Numbered from the stretch's first letter, positions 37,564 through 46,104 are shown. The stretch is 56,682 bases of DNA from Selenomonadaceae bacterium (GCA_017476005.1 JAFVEM010000007.1:1-56682); one strand, 5' to 3'. Numbers and translations: made by a program. The notes: generated from the letters alone by a model not told the origin.

Positions 37564-38949
37564 TCAGTAACGATTGGTCTGCGCGGCCAAAGAGTATATC
37601 GCGGCGTTTTCGGCACCGTATGGCAGATGCAAATACAAATTCTTCCGCCAGTACATTCGCTCCGTAAAAGTGATTTCTCCATCATTGAGGAAAAGTTCCG
37701 CCGAACTCTGGTCGATAAAAGCCTGCAAATGAAGGGTTTCCGTTTGCAAAACCTTGGCGGCTCGCTCCCCGTCCTTGGTGGTTCTTTCCAGCACATAGCG
37801 TTTCCCGGCGGTATCTGCGCTGAGACTTAGGCTTTGGTCGCCGTCGCTTATGGTCAAAAGCCGAGTGTTTCCGGTGGGGAAGCCTGTAATTTCTAATTGC
37901 AACTCCGCCGTGCGCGGTAGGGAAACCCTTGCCTGCGCCGGAATTTGCCCCTCCGCTATTTTTTTCTCCCGGATAGAAGCCAATTCGCGAACGGGACGCT
38001 GATAAAGGCGACCGTCTGCAATGGAAAGTTCCCTTGGTATGGTCAAAGCCCCCGCCCAACCGTCCTCTTTTTCATACATGGGCGAATCCCAAGCGTTCAT
38101 CCACGCCAACATGACTCTGCGACCGTCCGGTGTCAGCATCGTCTGCGTCGCATAAAAGTCATGGCCGTGATCTATTTCCTGAAAAGCACCGTGCTTCAAG
38201 ACTTTGGCGGCATCGAGTGTCCCCATGAGATAACCGGTCTGATTCAAATTTTTGTACATATCACCTTGGGGGACAAGACCTTGGGGCGACATCAGCAGGA
38301 TATCCTTTCCCTCCAAAGAGAAGAAATCCGGACACTCCCACATATAGCCTTCGGTGTCCACATTGGTCGATTTTGCCAGTACACCGACTTCTGCCCACGT
38401 CTTGAGGTCATTCGAGCGATAGAGCAAGGCGCGTCCAAGACCGTCGCTCCCCTGACTGCCGAGTATCATATAAAATCCCTCCGGCTCTTGCCACACCTTC
38501 GGGTCGCGGAAATGTTTCGTGTTGCCTGCGGGAGTGGATAATACCGGATTTTTTTCGTACTTGGTGAAGTGAATCCCGTCTTCCGACCAAGCGATATTTT
38601 GGTCTTGATAAAACTGTTCGCTGTCCGCCGGATTCGTCAGGTGGTGTCCGGTGTAAATCAGCCACAACTTATCGTCGTACACCACCGCGCTGCCGGAAAA
38701 GCAACCGTCCTCATGCTCATCCGGCGCCAAAGCAACCGGAAGCGTCTCCCAATGCACGAGGTCTTGGCTGCGCGCATGTCCCCAGTGCATAGGCCCCCAC
38801 TCTGCGGCGTAGGGATAATACTGGTAAAAGATGTGATAGTACCCCTTAAACCACGAAAAACCGTTGGGGTCGTTCATCCAACCGCCCGGAGTCATCAAAT
38901 GGTATCCCAAACGATACCGCTGATTGATTACCGGCAATACTTCCTTCAT
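37564..38949 (-). CDS. Glycoside hydrolase family 32 (sucrose hydrolase/beta-fructofuranosidase)
   Basis: 461 residues. The GH32 nucleophile motif is WMNDPNG (Asp27), the transition-state stabiliser lies in FRDPKV, and the acid/base Glu in WECPDFF. The C-terminal beta-sandwich is complete. No signal peptide is present, so it acts on imported, probably unphosphorylated, sucrose or a fructooligosaccharide. I chose ATG 38949 because a GGGAGGG site precedes it; the longer frame reads into the operator region. First gene of the LacI-controlled operon. Confidence 0.92.
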   Translation of the reverse strand: MKEVLPVINQRYRLGYHLMTPGGWMNDPNGFSWFKGYYHIFYQYYPYAAEWGPMHWGHARSQDLVHWETLPVALAPDEHEDGCFSGSAVVYDDKLWLIYTGHHLTNPADSEQFYQDQNIAWSEDGIHFTKYEKNPVLSTPAGNTKHFRDPKVWQEPEGFYMILGSQGSDGLGRALLYRSNDLKTWAEVGVLAKSTNVDTEGYMWECPDFFSLEGKDILLMSPQGLVPQGDMYKNLNQTGYLMGTLDAAKVLKHGAFQEIDHGHDFYATQTMLTPDGRRVMLAWMNAWDSPMYEKEDGWAGALTIPRELSIADGRLYQRPVRELASIREKKIAEGQIPAQARVSLPRTAELQLEITGFPTGNTRLLTISDGDQSLSLSADTAGKRYVLERTTKDGERAAKVLQTETLHLQAFIDQSSAELFLNDGEITFTERMYWRKNLYLHLPYGAENAAIYSLAAQTNRY

Positions 38950-38978
38950 GCCAAGCCCTCCCACAACAGTCCGGCTTA

Positions 38979-39078
38979 TCAAACCGGTTCGATATAAGCG
39001 GCTAAAATTATCGAACCCACATCAAACCGGTTCGATAATTTTCTCTGATTAAGTCGAATCGGTATCAAACCGGTTCGA
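38979..39078 (-). promoter_or_regulatory. Three LacI-type operators at 43-bp spacing
   Basis: The 14-base near-palindrome TCAAACCGGTTCGA occurs exactly three times, at 38979-38992, 39022-39035 and 39065-39078. Start-to-start distance is 43 bases in both cases, about four helical turns. A degenerate second motif (TCGAACCC at 39011, TCGAATCGGT at 39054) repeats at the same interval. The sites begin just downstream of the -10 box, as expected for repression by the LacI protein encoded next door. Confidence 0.85.
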
Positions 39079-39086
39079 CTATGTGA

Positions 39087-39115
39087 ATGATACAGCATTG
39101 CATCACGGCTGTCAA
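39087..39115 (-). promoter_or_regulatory. Sigma-A promoter of the GH32-MFS operon
   Basis: On the minus strand TTGACA (39110-39115) and TATCAT (39087-39092) with a 17-base spacer. Transcription should start near 39080, immediately before the first operator. Confidence 0.8.
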
Positions 39116-39167
39116 GAGTTTTTACGAAAAAAAAATAAAAAATAATACATTTCGGTAGGAAACACGG

Positions 39168-40142
39168 TCAAACCGTCGCTCCCGGAAGCATCTTGGGCGC
39201 AATCGTCCAGGGGCGGTTATCCTGTTCGCCGTTGACCATTTTGACGATTTTGCTAACCGCTAGCTCCGCCAATTCTGCAATAGGTTGTCGCACGGCCGTG
39301 ATGGGTTGCGACCCCATGCGTGTGACGGCGGTGCCGTCGTAGGCCAAAAGTTTTAGCTCTTCGGGTACGCGTATCCCTGTGGCCGCCGCAACGTGCATAC
39401 AGGCCGCTATGGATAAATCGGCGCCCAAAATGCCGTCAACATGGGAATATTGCGCGAACAACTTTTGAGCGACTGCGGAATAAATTTGGTAGTTAAAGGC
39501 ATTCCAAGGAAGTTCTGCCACGTCCACCCGGACGCCGCTGTTCCTTAACTGTTCCGCCGCCGTTGCATGAAATTCGTGCGCCGGCGTCCGAATGCCCTGA
39601 TAGCCGACAATTTCCACGACATGCTGACAGCCGTGTTGCAAAAAAACTTCTGCCGCCATTTTCCCACCGAGGCTATGGTCGCAGTGAACAATGGGAATCT
39701 GATCGTTGATGTAGCGGTCAAAGGCAATGACCGGTTGAGTGAGATTCGCATACAGGGAAACGTCTATCGAATGGGCACCCATGATGATGCCATCCATGGT
39801 TCGCCGTTTGAGCATATCCACGAAGGTAGGTTCTCCGTTGCGCTTATGTTGCGTGCAACACAGCATCATTTTGTAATTGTAATTATATAGGGCAGTCTCA
39901 ATCTCTTCTATGACTTCGCCAAAAAAGGGATGAGAAACGGAAGGCATAATCACGCCGATGGTATTGGTGCGATTCAGCGCCAAATTACGCGCCACTTCGC
40001 TAGGTATGTAATTTAATTTTTCCATTGCCGCTTCCACTTTTTTCCGCGTAGCGTCGGAGACGTACCCCTTTTTGTTCATAACCAAAGAAACCGTACTGGC
40101 AGCAACACCGGCCGCCTTAGCCACATCTTTTATCCTAATCAT
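39168..40142 (-). CDS. LacI family transcriptional repressor
   Basis: 324 residues. N-terminal helix-turn-helix (IKDVAKAAGVAASTVSLVMN, residues 4-23) and hinge helix (PSEVARNLAL), then a periplasmic-binding-protein-like sugar sensor (NTIGVIMPSVSHPFFGEVIE). It very likely binds the three adjacent TCAAACCGGTTCGA operators and controls the GH32-MFS operon. It lies 24 bases after the DeoR-type regulator gene and may share its transcript. Start ATG 40142. Confidence 0.9.
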   Translation of the reverse strand: MIRIKDVAKAAGVAASTVSLVMNKKGYVSDATRKKVEAAMEKLNYIPSEVARNLALNRTNTIGVIMPSVSHPFFGEVIEEIETALYNYNYKMMLCCTQHKRNGEPTFVDMLKRRTMDGIIMGAHSIDVSLYANLTQPVIAFDRYINDQIPIVHCDHSLGGKMAAEVFLQHGCQHVVEIVGYQGIRTPAHEFHATAAEQLRNSGVRVDVAELPWNAFNYQIYSAVAQKLFAQYSHVDGILGADLSIAACMHVAAATGIRVPEELKLLAYDGTAVTRMGSQPITAVRQPIAELAELAVSKIVKMVNGEQDNRPWTIAPKMLPGATV

Positions 40143-40166
40143 GCCTATGTGTTTGCACCCCCTTAG

Positions 40167-40937
40167 CTATTTTGCTGTTGTCTCTGCCGATAACGTATAA
40201 ATTTTTATGCCATGTTGCCGAATGTTGGCAACAATATCATCGGTGACGCTGTTGTCCGTGTAGATGGCGTCAATATCGTGATAGGGAAACAGCGGCACCA
40301 CTCCCGTCTGGTAGAATTTGGCGGATTCGGTGAGAATGATGGCTTGCTTGGCGTTGACAGCCATATCTCGCACCGCCTCTGCCCGCATGAGGTCTCTAGA
40401 CATGGAGCCAAATTCATTGAAGCCGTCCGTTCCGACAAACAATTTGTTCACGTAGAAAGAGGCCACGCACTTCCTCACCAAAGGGCCGACCATGACCTGC
40501 GCCTCGTTCTGCATTTCTCCACCTAGCAATATGATACGCGCATTGGGTTGTTGCCTAACATATGAGGCGATGAATACGGAATTGGTGACAATGGTGATGT
40601 CGCGTCGATGGGTGAGAAGTGCCTCCGCCAGCAGGGCGCAACAAGAGCCGGACTCAATCATGACTGTTTCCCCGTCACTTACGGATTCCATCGCCTTTTG
40701 GGCGATGCGCCGCTTGATGTCGTAGTTGATGGAAAGCCTGTTGCCAACATCGTCGCTTCCCATAAGCGATGCATAGCCGTGTTCTCGTTTTAGTAGTCCC
40801 TTGGCTTCCAGTTGCGACAGGTCTTTGCGCGTCGTCACCTCGGAAACCCCCAAAGCCTCGGCCAGTTCCGTCACCGTGACACGCTTCTTATTGCTCATGA
40901 TGTCCAAAATCTTTGTCTGACGTGTATTCATGGCCAT
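40167..40937 (-). CDS. DeoR family transcriptional regulator
   Basis: 256 residues. N-terminal winged helix (VTVTELAEALGVSEVTTRKDLSQLEAKGLLKREHG) and a DeoR sugar-phosphate sensor domain (IESGSCCALLAEAL; VGPLVRKCVASFYVNKLFVGTDGF). DeoR proteins usually sense phosphorylated sugars. It is encoded between the sucrose module and the glycyl-radical operon, so a sugar phosphate of the latter pathway is a reasonable inducer (inference). A perfect TATAAT (40964-40969, minus strand) precedes the gene, but the -35 box is weak. Confidence 0.88.
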   Translation of the reverse strand: MAMNTRQTKILDIMSNKKRVTVTELAEALGVSEVTTRKDLSQLEAKGLLKREHGYASLMGSDDVGNRLSINYDIKRRIAQKAMESVSDGETVMIESGSCCALLAEALLTHRRDITIVTNSVFIASYVRQQPNARIILLGGEMQNEAQVMVGPLVRKCVASFYVNKLFVGTDGFNEFGSMSRDLMRAEAVRDMAVNAKQAIILTESAKFYQTGVVPLFPYHDIDAIYTDNSVTDDIVANIRQHGIKIYTLSAETTAK

Positions 40938-41081
40938 CCATCCTTTGCTTTTATTTCTCTTGCATTATAACATAAAGCAAGGCAAAACAAAATCGGGTAT
41001 TTTTCGTTTGAAACCATCTTGTCCATTCTATATACAGGAAAGCTCTCCGCATCTTGGCAGAGAGCGTTTTAATATACGTTC

Positions 41082-41113
41082 AAAAAGCCGCCACGAAAAT
41101 CCGTGACGGCTTT
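41082..41113 (-). terminator. Rho-independent terminator of the glycyl-radical operon
   Basis: On the minus strand a stem of eleven positions with one mismatch (41085-41095 with 41102-41112), followed by TTTTT. It is placed 70 bases after the stop of the YhhX-like gene. Confidence 0.75.
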
Positions 41114-41184
41114 AGTCTAGCCAAACAATGGTCAGCCTTGATCAAAATCCTGGGCGGCGAAAACGCCCGTTTGACCCGCTCCTG

Positions 41185-42222
41185 CTATGCCAAGTCTTTT
41201 CCTGCTTCGGACAAAATCCTCATCTGTTCCATGGTCTGCTCTTGCGTAACAAGCGGCGGCGCACCATGAAGAATCGTTTCGTACAGCGCATCGTAGTAGC
41301 GTGCATAGTCTCCGCGCACACTGGGAACTTTTTCTTCATGGTACTTTCCTGCTTCATCGTAATAAATCAAGGTTCCGTAATGTTCGGGCAGATCCATGCC
41401 GAAGTCATCATGATCCGGCAGATAGAACTTCTTGAGATCGGCTTCCTGCCGATCCTGTTCTGCCTTGACAAACATACCGCGCTGCCCGTACACTTCGAAA
41501 CTGGGCCGAGATTTGGCGCGGAAATAGCTGGACTTTACCGAAACCTTCCAGCCGTCGTACAGAAAATCCAAATCGAAATAATCGTTCATGCGCCCCCTGC
41601 CCAAAAGCTGGCGCACATCCGGTCGCACTTCCTGCGGCTTGCCGAAAAAGGACAGGACCTGATCGACGGTATGGCAGGCATGTGTGTAAAGGAACGCATT
41701 ATCGCGGCGATATTCCGTTTCCTGTTCCGGCACATAGGCACGATAATAATCATAGTGCATATTGACCTCAAACAGTTTGCCCAGCCTACCCGATGAGATA
41801 ACCTGCTGTGTCGTCAGGAAATCGCTGTCAAAACGGCGGTTTTGGTAGCACTGTACGGTGACGCCTTTTTCATTTGCCAGGCGAAACAGCTCGGCCGCCT
41901 CTTCCGTCGTTGTGGCGAAGGGTTTCTCCACAACGCAGTTTTTGCCCGCTAAAAGGACTTGCCTCGCCATGGAGTAATGCGCGTTCGTCGGAGTACAGAC
42001 CACGACCGCATGGATCTCCGGATCCTGCAAGACCTGTTCCAAATCGTCCGTATAGACAACGCCCGGCACACTGGCCCAGGCGGACTGCCCCAGTTTCCTT
42101 TGGTAGATGGACTTCACCTTGATTTTGTCCTTACGGGACAGCACGAAAGGCACATGATAGCGGTTGGTGCTTTTACCGTTCCCGATAAAACCGAGTACCA
42201 ATGGAGTGAATGTGTTGTTCAT
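41185..42222 (-). CDS. Gfo/Idh/MocA family oxidoreductase, YhhX-like
   Basis: 345 residues. Rossmann N-terminus (GFIGNGKSTNRYHVPFVL), EKP motif at Glu99-Lys100-Pro101, and a C-terminal alpha/beta domain. The segments GKSTNRYHVPFVL, YQNRRFDSDFLT and GDYARYYDALYETILHGAP recall E. coli YhhX, whose substrate is not known; this is from memory. NAD(P)-dependent oxidation or reduction of a sugar, polyol or ketose is expected. Family members include 1,5-anhydrofructose reductase, which fits the anhydrohexitol pathway of the operon. ATG 42222 follows an AGGTGA site. Last gene of the GRE operon. Confidence 0.87.
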   Translation of the reverse strand: MNNTFTPLVLGFIGNGKSTNRYHVPFVLSRKDKIKVKSIYQRKLGQSAWASVPGVVYTDDLEQVLQDPEIHAVVVCTPTNAHYSMARQVLLAGKNCVVEKPFATTTEEAAELFRLANEKGVTVQCYQNRRFDSDFLTTQQVISSGRLGKLFEVNMHYDYYRAYVPEQETEYRRDNAFLYTHACHTVDQVLSFFGKPQEVRPDVRQLLGRGRMNDYFDLDFLYDGWKVSVKSSYFRAKSRPSFEVYGQRGMFVKAEQDRQEADLKKFYLPDHDDFGMDLPEHYGTLIYYDEAGKYHEEKVPSVRGDYARYYDALYETILHGAPPLVTQEQTMEQMRILSEAGKDLA

Positions 42223-42318
42223 GTTTCTCACCTCATGAGTCGATGTCGTCTCTTCTTCTACATCGCCTGACGAAAAAAGCCCTCGACAATGGCAGCCGCT
42301 CATTGATGCAGCGGTTTC

Positions 42319-42996
42319 TTAGCAATCCTTCATGGTCTTGCCTACGCCGACGAGTTTTTCAAAGTCGCTGATAAAGACGTTGATGGCCGAAGTAATCGCC
42401 TCGTTTTTGACCAAGGCGAAAATGACATCGGGCGAAGCCGTCGCCGCGCCGACACCGTATTCGGCAAGGTCGAGCATCTGTTGCGAGTTTTTGAAACTCG
42501 CGGCCAAAACCTCCGCATTGAGATTGTTCTTGCGGAAAATGTCGTGAATGTGTTGCGCGATAGCAACACCGTCATATCCCATGTTGTCAATGCGGTTGAT
42601 ATAGGGAGCCGCGTAGCTTGCGCCCGCTTTGGCCGCCAAAAATGCTTGCATAGGCGTGTAGATGGCGGTGGCCGTGAGATTCACGCCTTCCTTGCTCAGC
42701 ATTTTCATAGCCTTGAACCCTTCGGGAACCGAGGGAATTTTGACATAGGTGTTCTTACCAAGTTCCTCCAAGATGCGGTGCGCATCCTCCACCATGCCGG
42801 CGGCATCCTTGGCTACAACCTGCACATGAAGTTCCGCCTCCTTGCCGATGAAGGCGCGAATCTCCTTCAGCACATCATAGGGCTTCCGACCGCTCTTGGC
42901 GAGAATGGTGGGGTTCGTGGTCACGCCGTCCACGGGATAGAACTCGTAGATTTCCTTAATCTGGTCGATATGGGCATCGTCGATAATGAGTTTCAT
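42319..42996 (-). CDS. fsa: Fructose-6-phosphate aldolase (FSA)-type transaldolase family protein
   Basis: 225 residues. Schiff-base lysine Lys86 (YVKIPSV), Asp6, Gln59 (LHVQVVA) and Tyr132 (APYINRID). Gln59 and the Tyr are the residues that separate E. coli FsaA-type aldolases from true transaldolases, which carry Glu and Phe there. FSA cleaves fructose 6-phosphate or, more readily, 1-deoxyfructose 6-phosphate to glyceraldehyde 3-phosphate plus dihydroxyacetone or hydroxyacetone. It lies 31 bases after the glycyl radical enzyme, matching the fsaA-ybiW pairing of E. coli. Confidence 0.9.
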   Translation of the reverse strand: MKLIIDDAHIDQIKEIYEFYPVDGVTTNPTILAKSGRKPYDVLKEIRAFIGKEAELHVQVVAKDAAGMVEDAHRILEELGKNTYVKIPSVPEGFKAMKMLSKEGVNLTATAIYTPMQAFLAAKAGASYAAPYINRIDNMGYDGVAIAQHIHDIFRKNNLNAEVLAASFKNSQQMLDLAEYGVGAATASPDVIFALVKNEAITSAINVFISDFEKLVGVGKTMKDC

Positions 42997-43027
42997 GGCA
43001 TTTTCCTCCTAAATGTATCAATAAATT

Positions 43028-45436
43028 TTACAGGCACTGTTCCGTCCGACCGATGATGTCGTCCTGAGTCGCCTTGGAAAGGGCGTTGAAAAAGGCGCTG
43101 TAGCCCGCCACCCGCACGATTAAATCCTTATGCTTTTCCGGGTGCAGTTGTGCGTCGATCAAAGTGTCCCGCGAGACAATGTTGTACTGCACATGATAGC
43201 CGTGCAAACGGTTGAAGAAAGTCCGAATCAGCATGATAATTTTTTGCTTGTTCTCTTCTTTCGCGAGAATTTGCGGAGTCATTTTCTGATTGAGCAGAAC
43301 GCCGCCGGTAATCTTTTCGGTGCGAAGTTTGGCCACGGATTTGAAAACGGCGGTGGGGCCGTTCTTGTCGGCATTGTGAGCAGGGGAGCAACCTTCGGCC
43401 AGCGGCTCTTTGGCTTTGCGACCGTTGGGCGTGGCCATTGTCCCCATACCCTGCCCGACGTTGGCGCTGATGGAGGAAGTGCCGGCGTAACGAATACCGC
43501 CGATGGGGCCTCTTTGGTAACGGGTATTGGGATATTTTTTTACCTCGTCAAGATAAGAATCATAAGCCTCCACAATCAATTCATCAACATAATCAATGTC
43601 GTTGCCGTACTTGGGCGCGTCGTTTATCAGCATTTCTTGAATACGCTGGTTTTCGGGGGAGGTGAAATTGTCCAAAATGGCATCCCAAATTTGCGTGGGG
43701 GTAATTTTTTTCTCCTCAAAGACCAGTTTTTTGATGGCCGCCAAGGAATCTGCCATGTCGGCAATTCCCACCTGCAAGCCGCTGATGAAATCGTAAACCG
43801 CGCCGCCTTCCTTGATGGTTTTGCCGCGCCCGATACAGTCATCGGTGAGTGCCGAGCAGAGAATATCCGGCACGTCCCGTTCGGAGGCTTTATCAATGGC
43901 GTTTTCCACAATCGCGCTGTATTTGGTCATTTCACGCACGGTCTTATCCCAAATATCCATGAGCTGTTCATAGCTGGTCATGTCCTTGAAATAGCCGTAA
44001 CCTTTCGTGAAACGCTTGCCGCTGGTCATATCTACGCCGTTGTTCATGGCGCAGAGGAGGACGCGTGGGAAGTTTATGTAACTCATGCCCGTGCAACGAT
44101 AGCCCCACTTGCCGGGAACGGCGGTTTCGACACAACCGATGGCGCTGTAGTTGTAGGCATCCTCCTCTTTAACGCCCCAGTTGATAAAGGAAGGAATGAT
44201 AATCTCGTCGTTGTTCAACGCCGGCATCCCGAAGCCGAGTTTCATAACCTCGATACATTCCTCCATGAATTTCTTGTCGATGTTGGCATGATAGCGAACG
44301 GTGAAATTGGGCTGGGTCAAACGAGTTTGGGCGATAGACTGCAAGATGGCAAAGGACAGCTCGTTTACCGCATCCTTTTTATCGACGGTTTGTCCGCCCA
44401 CCGTGACGTTCTGATACATGGGGGAACCTGCCGAACTCAGCGTGTGGGACTGGGAACGAATCTTTTGCACGGTCAAACTTTTAATCCACAGGCAGGTCAA
44501 AAGCTCAATCGCCTCGTCGCGAGTGATTTTGCCCGCCTCCATGTCTTTTTTGTAAAGGGGATACAGATACTGATCCATTCTGCCGTAGCTGAGAGAATGT
44601 CCGTTGCTTTCAATTTGGAGTATGACGTGAATAAACCAAACGGCTTGCACCGCCTCGCGGAAGGAGTCAGCCGGATAATAGGGAACTTTTTCGCAGATGC
44701 GAGCCATTTCCTCCAGTTCGGCGCGGCGTTTGGCATCCGCTTCTTTAGCCGCCAGTTCGGCCGCCAGTTTCGCATAACGCAACGCAAAGTTACGCACGGC
44801 CTCCAAAACGATTAAAACCGCTTTGTAGAAAATATTTTTGTCAATGCTTTCCGGGTCGGTGAGGTCAAGATTTTCTTTCAGCGTGCGAACACGATTTTCA
44901 TAGCCGAGCAGTCCTTCGTTGATAACTTTTTCGTAATTTACGGCGAGGTGCGCATCGCCGGCGTTGAGTTTGCCTTCCATACCGAGAGACGGCAGCACGT
45001 CCAAAACTTCTTCGGGGAGCAGCGCCATACCGCGGTCATGCAGACAGTTATTTTTCCAGAAGGGCGCAATCTCGCGCAGTTGCCGCTTAGTTTCTTCGGT
45101 AATGTAGAACACATCGCCGTCGCGCTTTTCGAACTTGTCCAGTTCGTCAATGACAAAACCCATGGTGTATTCGGGGAAAATGGGCGCGTTGCAATTTTTG
45201 GTAGCTTGATTGCCGACGATGAGGGTTTTGTCCTCAATATAAATCGTCATGTTGGCGAGGATATTTTTGAGTCCCAATGCGCGTTTCATAACAGGCGGCT
45301 GATGCTGATTCGCCTTGTAAGCCTCGGTAACGAGAACAGCGCGCTCAGCGTCGATATGCGGCTTCTCGTCCAAAACTTCCTCGCGGAACGCCGCCATGCG
45401 TTCGGTCAAGGCGCCGAAATGCTCCTTATTTTCCAT
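43028..45436 (-). CDS. Glycyl radical enzyme, YbiW-like (predicted 1,5-anhydroglucitol-6-phosphate lyase)
   Basis: 802 residues. Active-site Cys435 and Glu437 in GCVETAVPGKWGYRCTGMS; the glycyl radical residue is Gly778 in RVAGYSAFF near the C-terminus. The substrate-side stretch SNGHSLSYGRMDQYLYP is typical. The GC(V/I)ETA.GKWGYRCTGMS pattern and the tail QDDIIGRTEQCL closely resemble what I recall of E. coli YbiW, a C-O lyase that opens 1,5-anhydroglucitol 6-phosphate to 1-deoxyfructose 6-phosphate. They do not resemble pyruvate formate-lyase or glycerol dehydratase. ATG 45436 is chosen for its AAAGGATGG site. First gene of an operon with FSA and the YhhX-like enzyme; the activase is divergent. 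Oxygen-sensitive, so it implies anaerobic life. Confidence 0.88.
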   Translation of the reverse strand: MENKEHFGALTERMAAFREEVLDEKPHIDAERAVLVTEAYKANQHQPPVMKRALGLKNILANMTIYIEDKTLIVGNQATKNCNAPIFPEYTMGFVIDELDKFEKRDGDVFYITEETKRQLREIAPFWKNNCLHDRGMALLPEEVLDVLPSLGMEGKLNAGDAHLAVNYEKVINEGLLGYENRVRTLKENLDLTDPESIDKNIFYKAVLIVLEAVRNFALRYAKLAAELAAKEADAKRRAELEEMARICEKVPYYPADSFREAVQAVWFIHVILQIESNGHSLSYGRMDQYLYPLYKKDMEAGKITRDEAIELLTCLWIKSLTVQKIRSQSHTLSSAGSPMYQNVTVGGQTVDKKDAVNELSFAILQSIAQTRLTQPNFTVRYHANIDKKFMEECIEVMKLGFGMPALNNDEIIIPSFINWGVKEEDAYNYSAIGCVETAVPGKWGYRCTGMSYINFPRVLLCAMNNGVDMTSGKRFTKGYGYFKDMTSYEQLMDIWDKTVREMTKYSAIVENAIDKASERDVPDILCSALTDDCIGRGKTIKEGGAVYDFISGLQVGIADMADSLAAIKKLVFEEKKITPTQIWDAILDNFTSPENQRIQEMLINDAPKYGNDIDYVDELIVEAYDSYLDEVKKYPNTRYQRGPIGGIRYAGTSSISANVGQGMGTMATPNGRKAKEPLAEGCSPAHNADKNGPTAVFKSVAKLRTEKITGGVLLNQKMTPQILAKEENKQKIIMLIRTFFNRLHGYHVQYNIVSRDTLIDAQLHPEKHKDLIVRVAGYSAFFNALSKATQDDIIGRTEQCL

Positions 45437-45489
45437 TACAACCATCCTTTCGTTTCATTAGTTATTATTTCTCTTTCAAATGTAGGTAA

Positions 45490-45518
45490 ATGATATATCA
45501 TTAGCTACAACCTGTCAA
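45490..45518 (-). promoter_or_regulatory. Sigma-A promoter of the glycyl-radical operon, with palindrome over -10
   Basis: On the minus strand TTGACA (45513-45518) and TATCAT (45490-45495), 17-base spacer. A perfect 14-base palindrome AATGATATATCATT (45489-45502) covers the -10 box and could be an operator. Confidence 0.75.
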
Positions 45519-45568
45519 GAGTTTCTTGCGAAAATAAGTTAAAAAATTTTGTTTGAAACAGCAAGGCG

Positions 45569-45790
45569 TTAGGAAGGATCCGCCAAATAGCATTGCAACG
45601 CCCCAATCAAATTAGCGTCGTGGCGGAACTTGGCGGTAACGACTTCCGCCGGCGGTACATGGAAAGGGCAGGAGACATCCCGTCCTTCCTTGGGCGTAAA
45701 AATCTTTCCCCGCTGTCTGATGGACGTGGTGTCCTCCATGCAGGCGTAGCGGATGTACGTCCCGTCAATGTCAACGGCCAATACCTTCAT
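45569..45790 (-). pseudogene. Internally deleted ROK-family sugar kinase
   Basis: The frame (ATG 45790, ribosome site AAGGGG) encodes only about 73 residues. It starts like a ROK kinase (MKVLAVDIDGTYIRYAC, the phosphate-1 motif) for about 38 residues, then jumps at about GRDVSCPF to a typical ROK C-terminus (PPAEVVTAKFRHDANLIGAL). Roughly 220 residues, including the sugar- and zinc-binding parts, are missing, yet the frame is kept. It lies directly upstream of the GRE operon in the same orientation. It probably once supplied the sugar 6-phosphate for the GRE. Confidence 0.7.
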
Positions 45791-45830
45791 TGCACCCACC
45801 CCTTAATGGTATTTTATAGAGGTCTTATAA

Positions 45831-45906
45831 ATTGGGGCTTTGCCCCAAACCCCACCAAAGGGCTTTGCCCTCTGGACTCCTAGCAGGGACTTTCGCCCCT
45901 GCACCT
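45831..45906. repeat. Palindromic GC-rich repeat, copy 5
   Basis: Full-length member of the family: TTGGGGCTTTGCCCCAA, AAAGGGCTTTGCCCTCTGGA, GCAGGGACTTTCGCCCCTGC in order. It matches 28530-28606 almost throughout. It lies upstream of the ROK remnant in the gap before the activase; the rest of that gap (45907-46076) is AT-rich with no other feature I can support. Confidence 0.85.
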
Positions 45907-46076
45907 CTTTATAATTTATTCTGACGTTTACTATAATCGCTTAGTATGATTTTTGCAAAAGTCTTTCGCGCAAGTCGCCTGTCGGTTTCGCTTGCAGACT
46001 CAGAATACTATACATTCAAAAATAAGTCAATGCATTTCATTACAAAAAAAAATATTTTTTTTCGTAACTTTAGTGC

Positions 46077-46104
46077 TTGCGAATCTGTTTAAATGTGCTA
46101 TACT
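46077..46104 (+). promoter_or_regulatory. Extended -10 promoter of the activase gene
   Basis: TTGCGA (46077-46082), 16-base spacer, TATACT (46099-46104) with a TG one base before it (TGCTATACT), giving an extended -10 element. Confidence 0.65.

Noticed and set aside
38979..39078. CRISPR array (three equal-spaced repeats)
   Set aside because: The repeats are only 14 bases, palindromic, and lie in a promoter next to a LacI gene; no cas genes are present in the window.
42319..42996. Annotation as housekeeping transaldolase
   Set aside because: Gln59 and Tyr132 match fructose-6-phosphate aldolases rather than transaldolases, and the gene is paired with a YbiW-like glycyl radical enzyme.
43130..44815. 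Long open frame (561 codons) on the plus strand opposite the glycyl radical enzyme
   Set aside because: It lies wholly antisense to a gene with clear catalytic motifs; its protein has no family features and reflects codon bias of the real gene.
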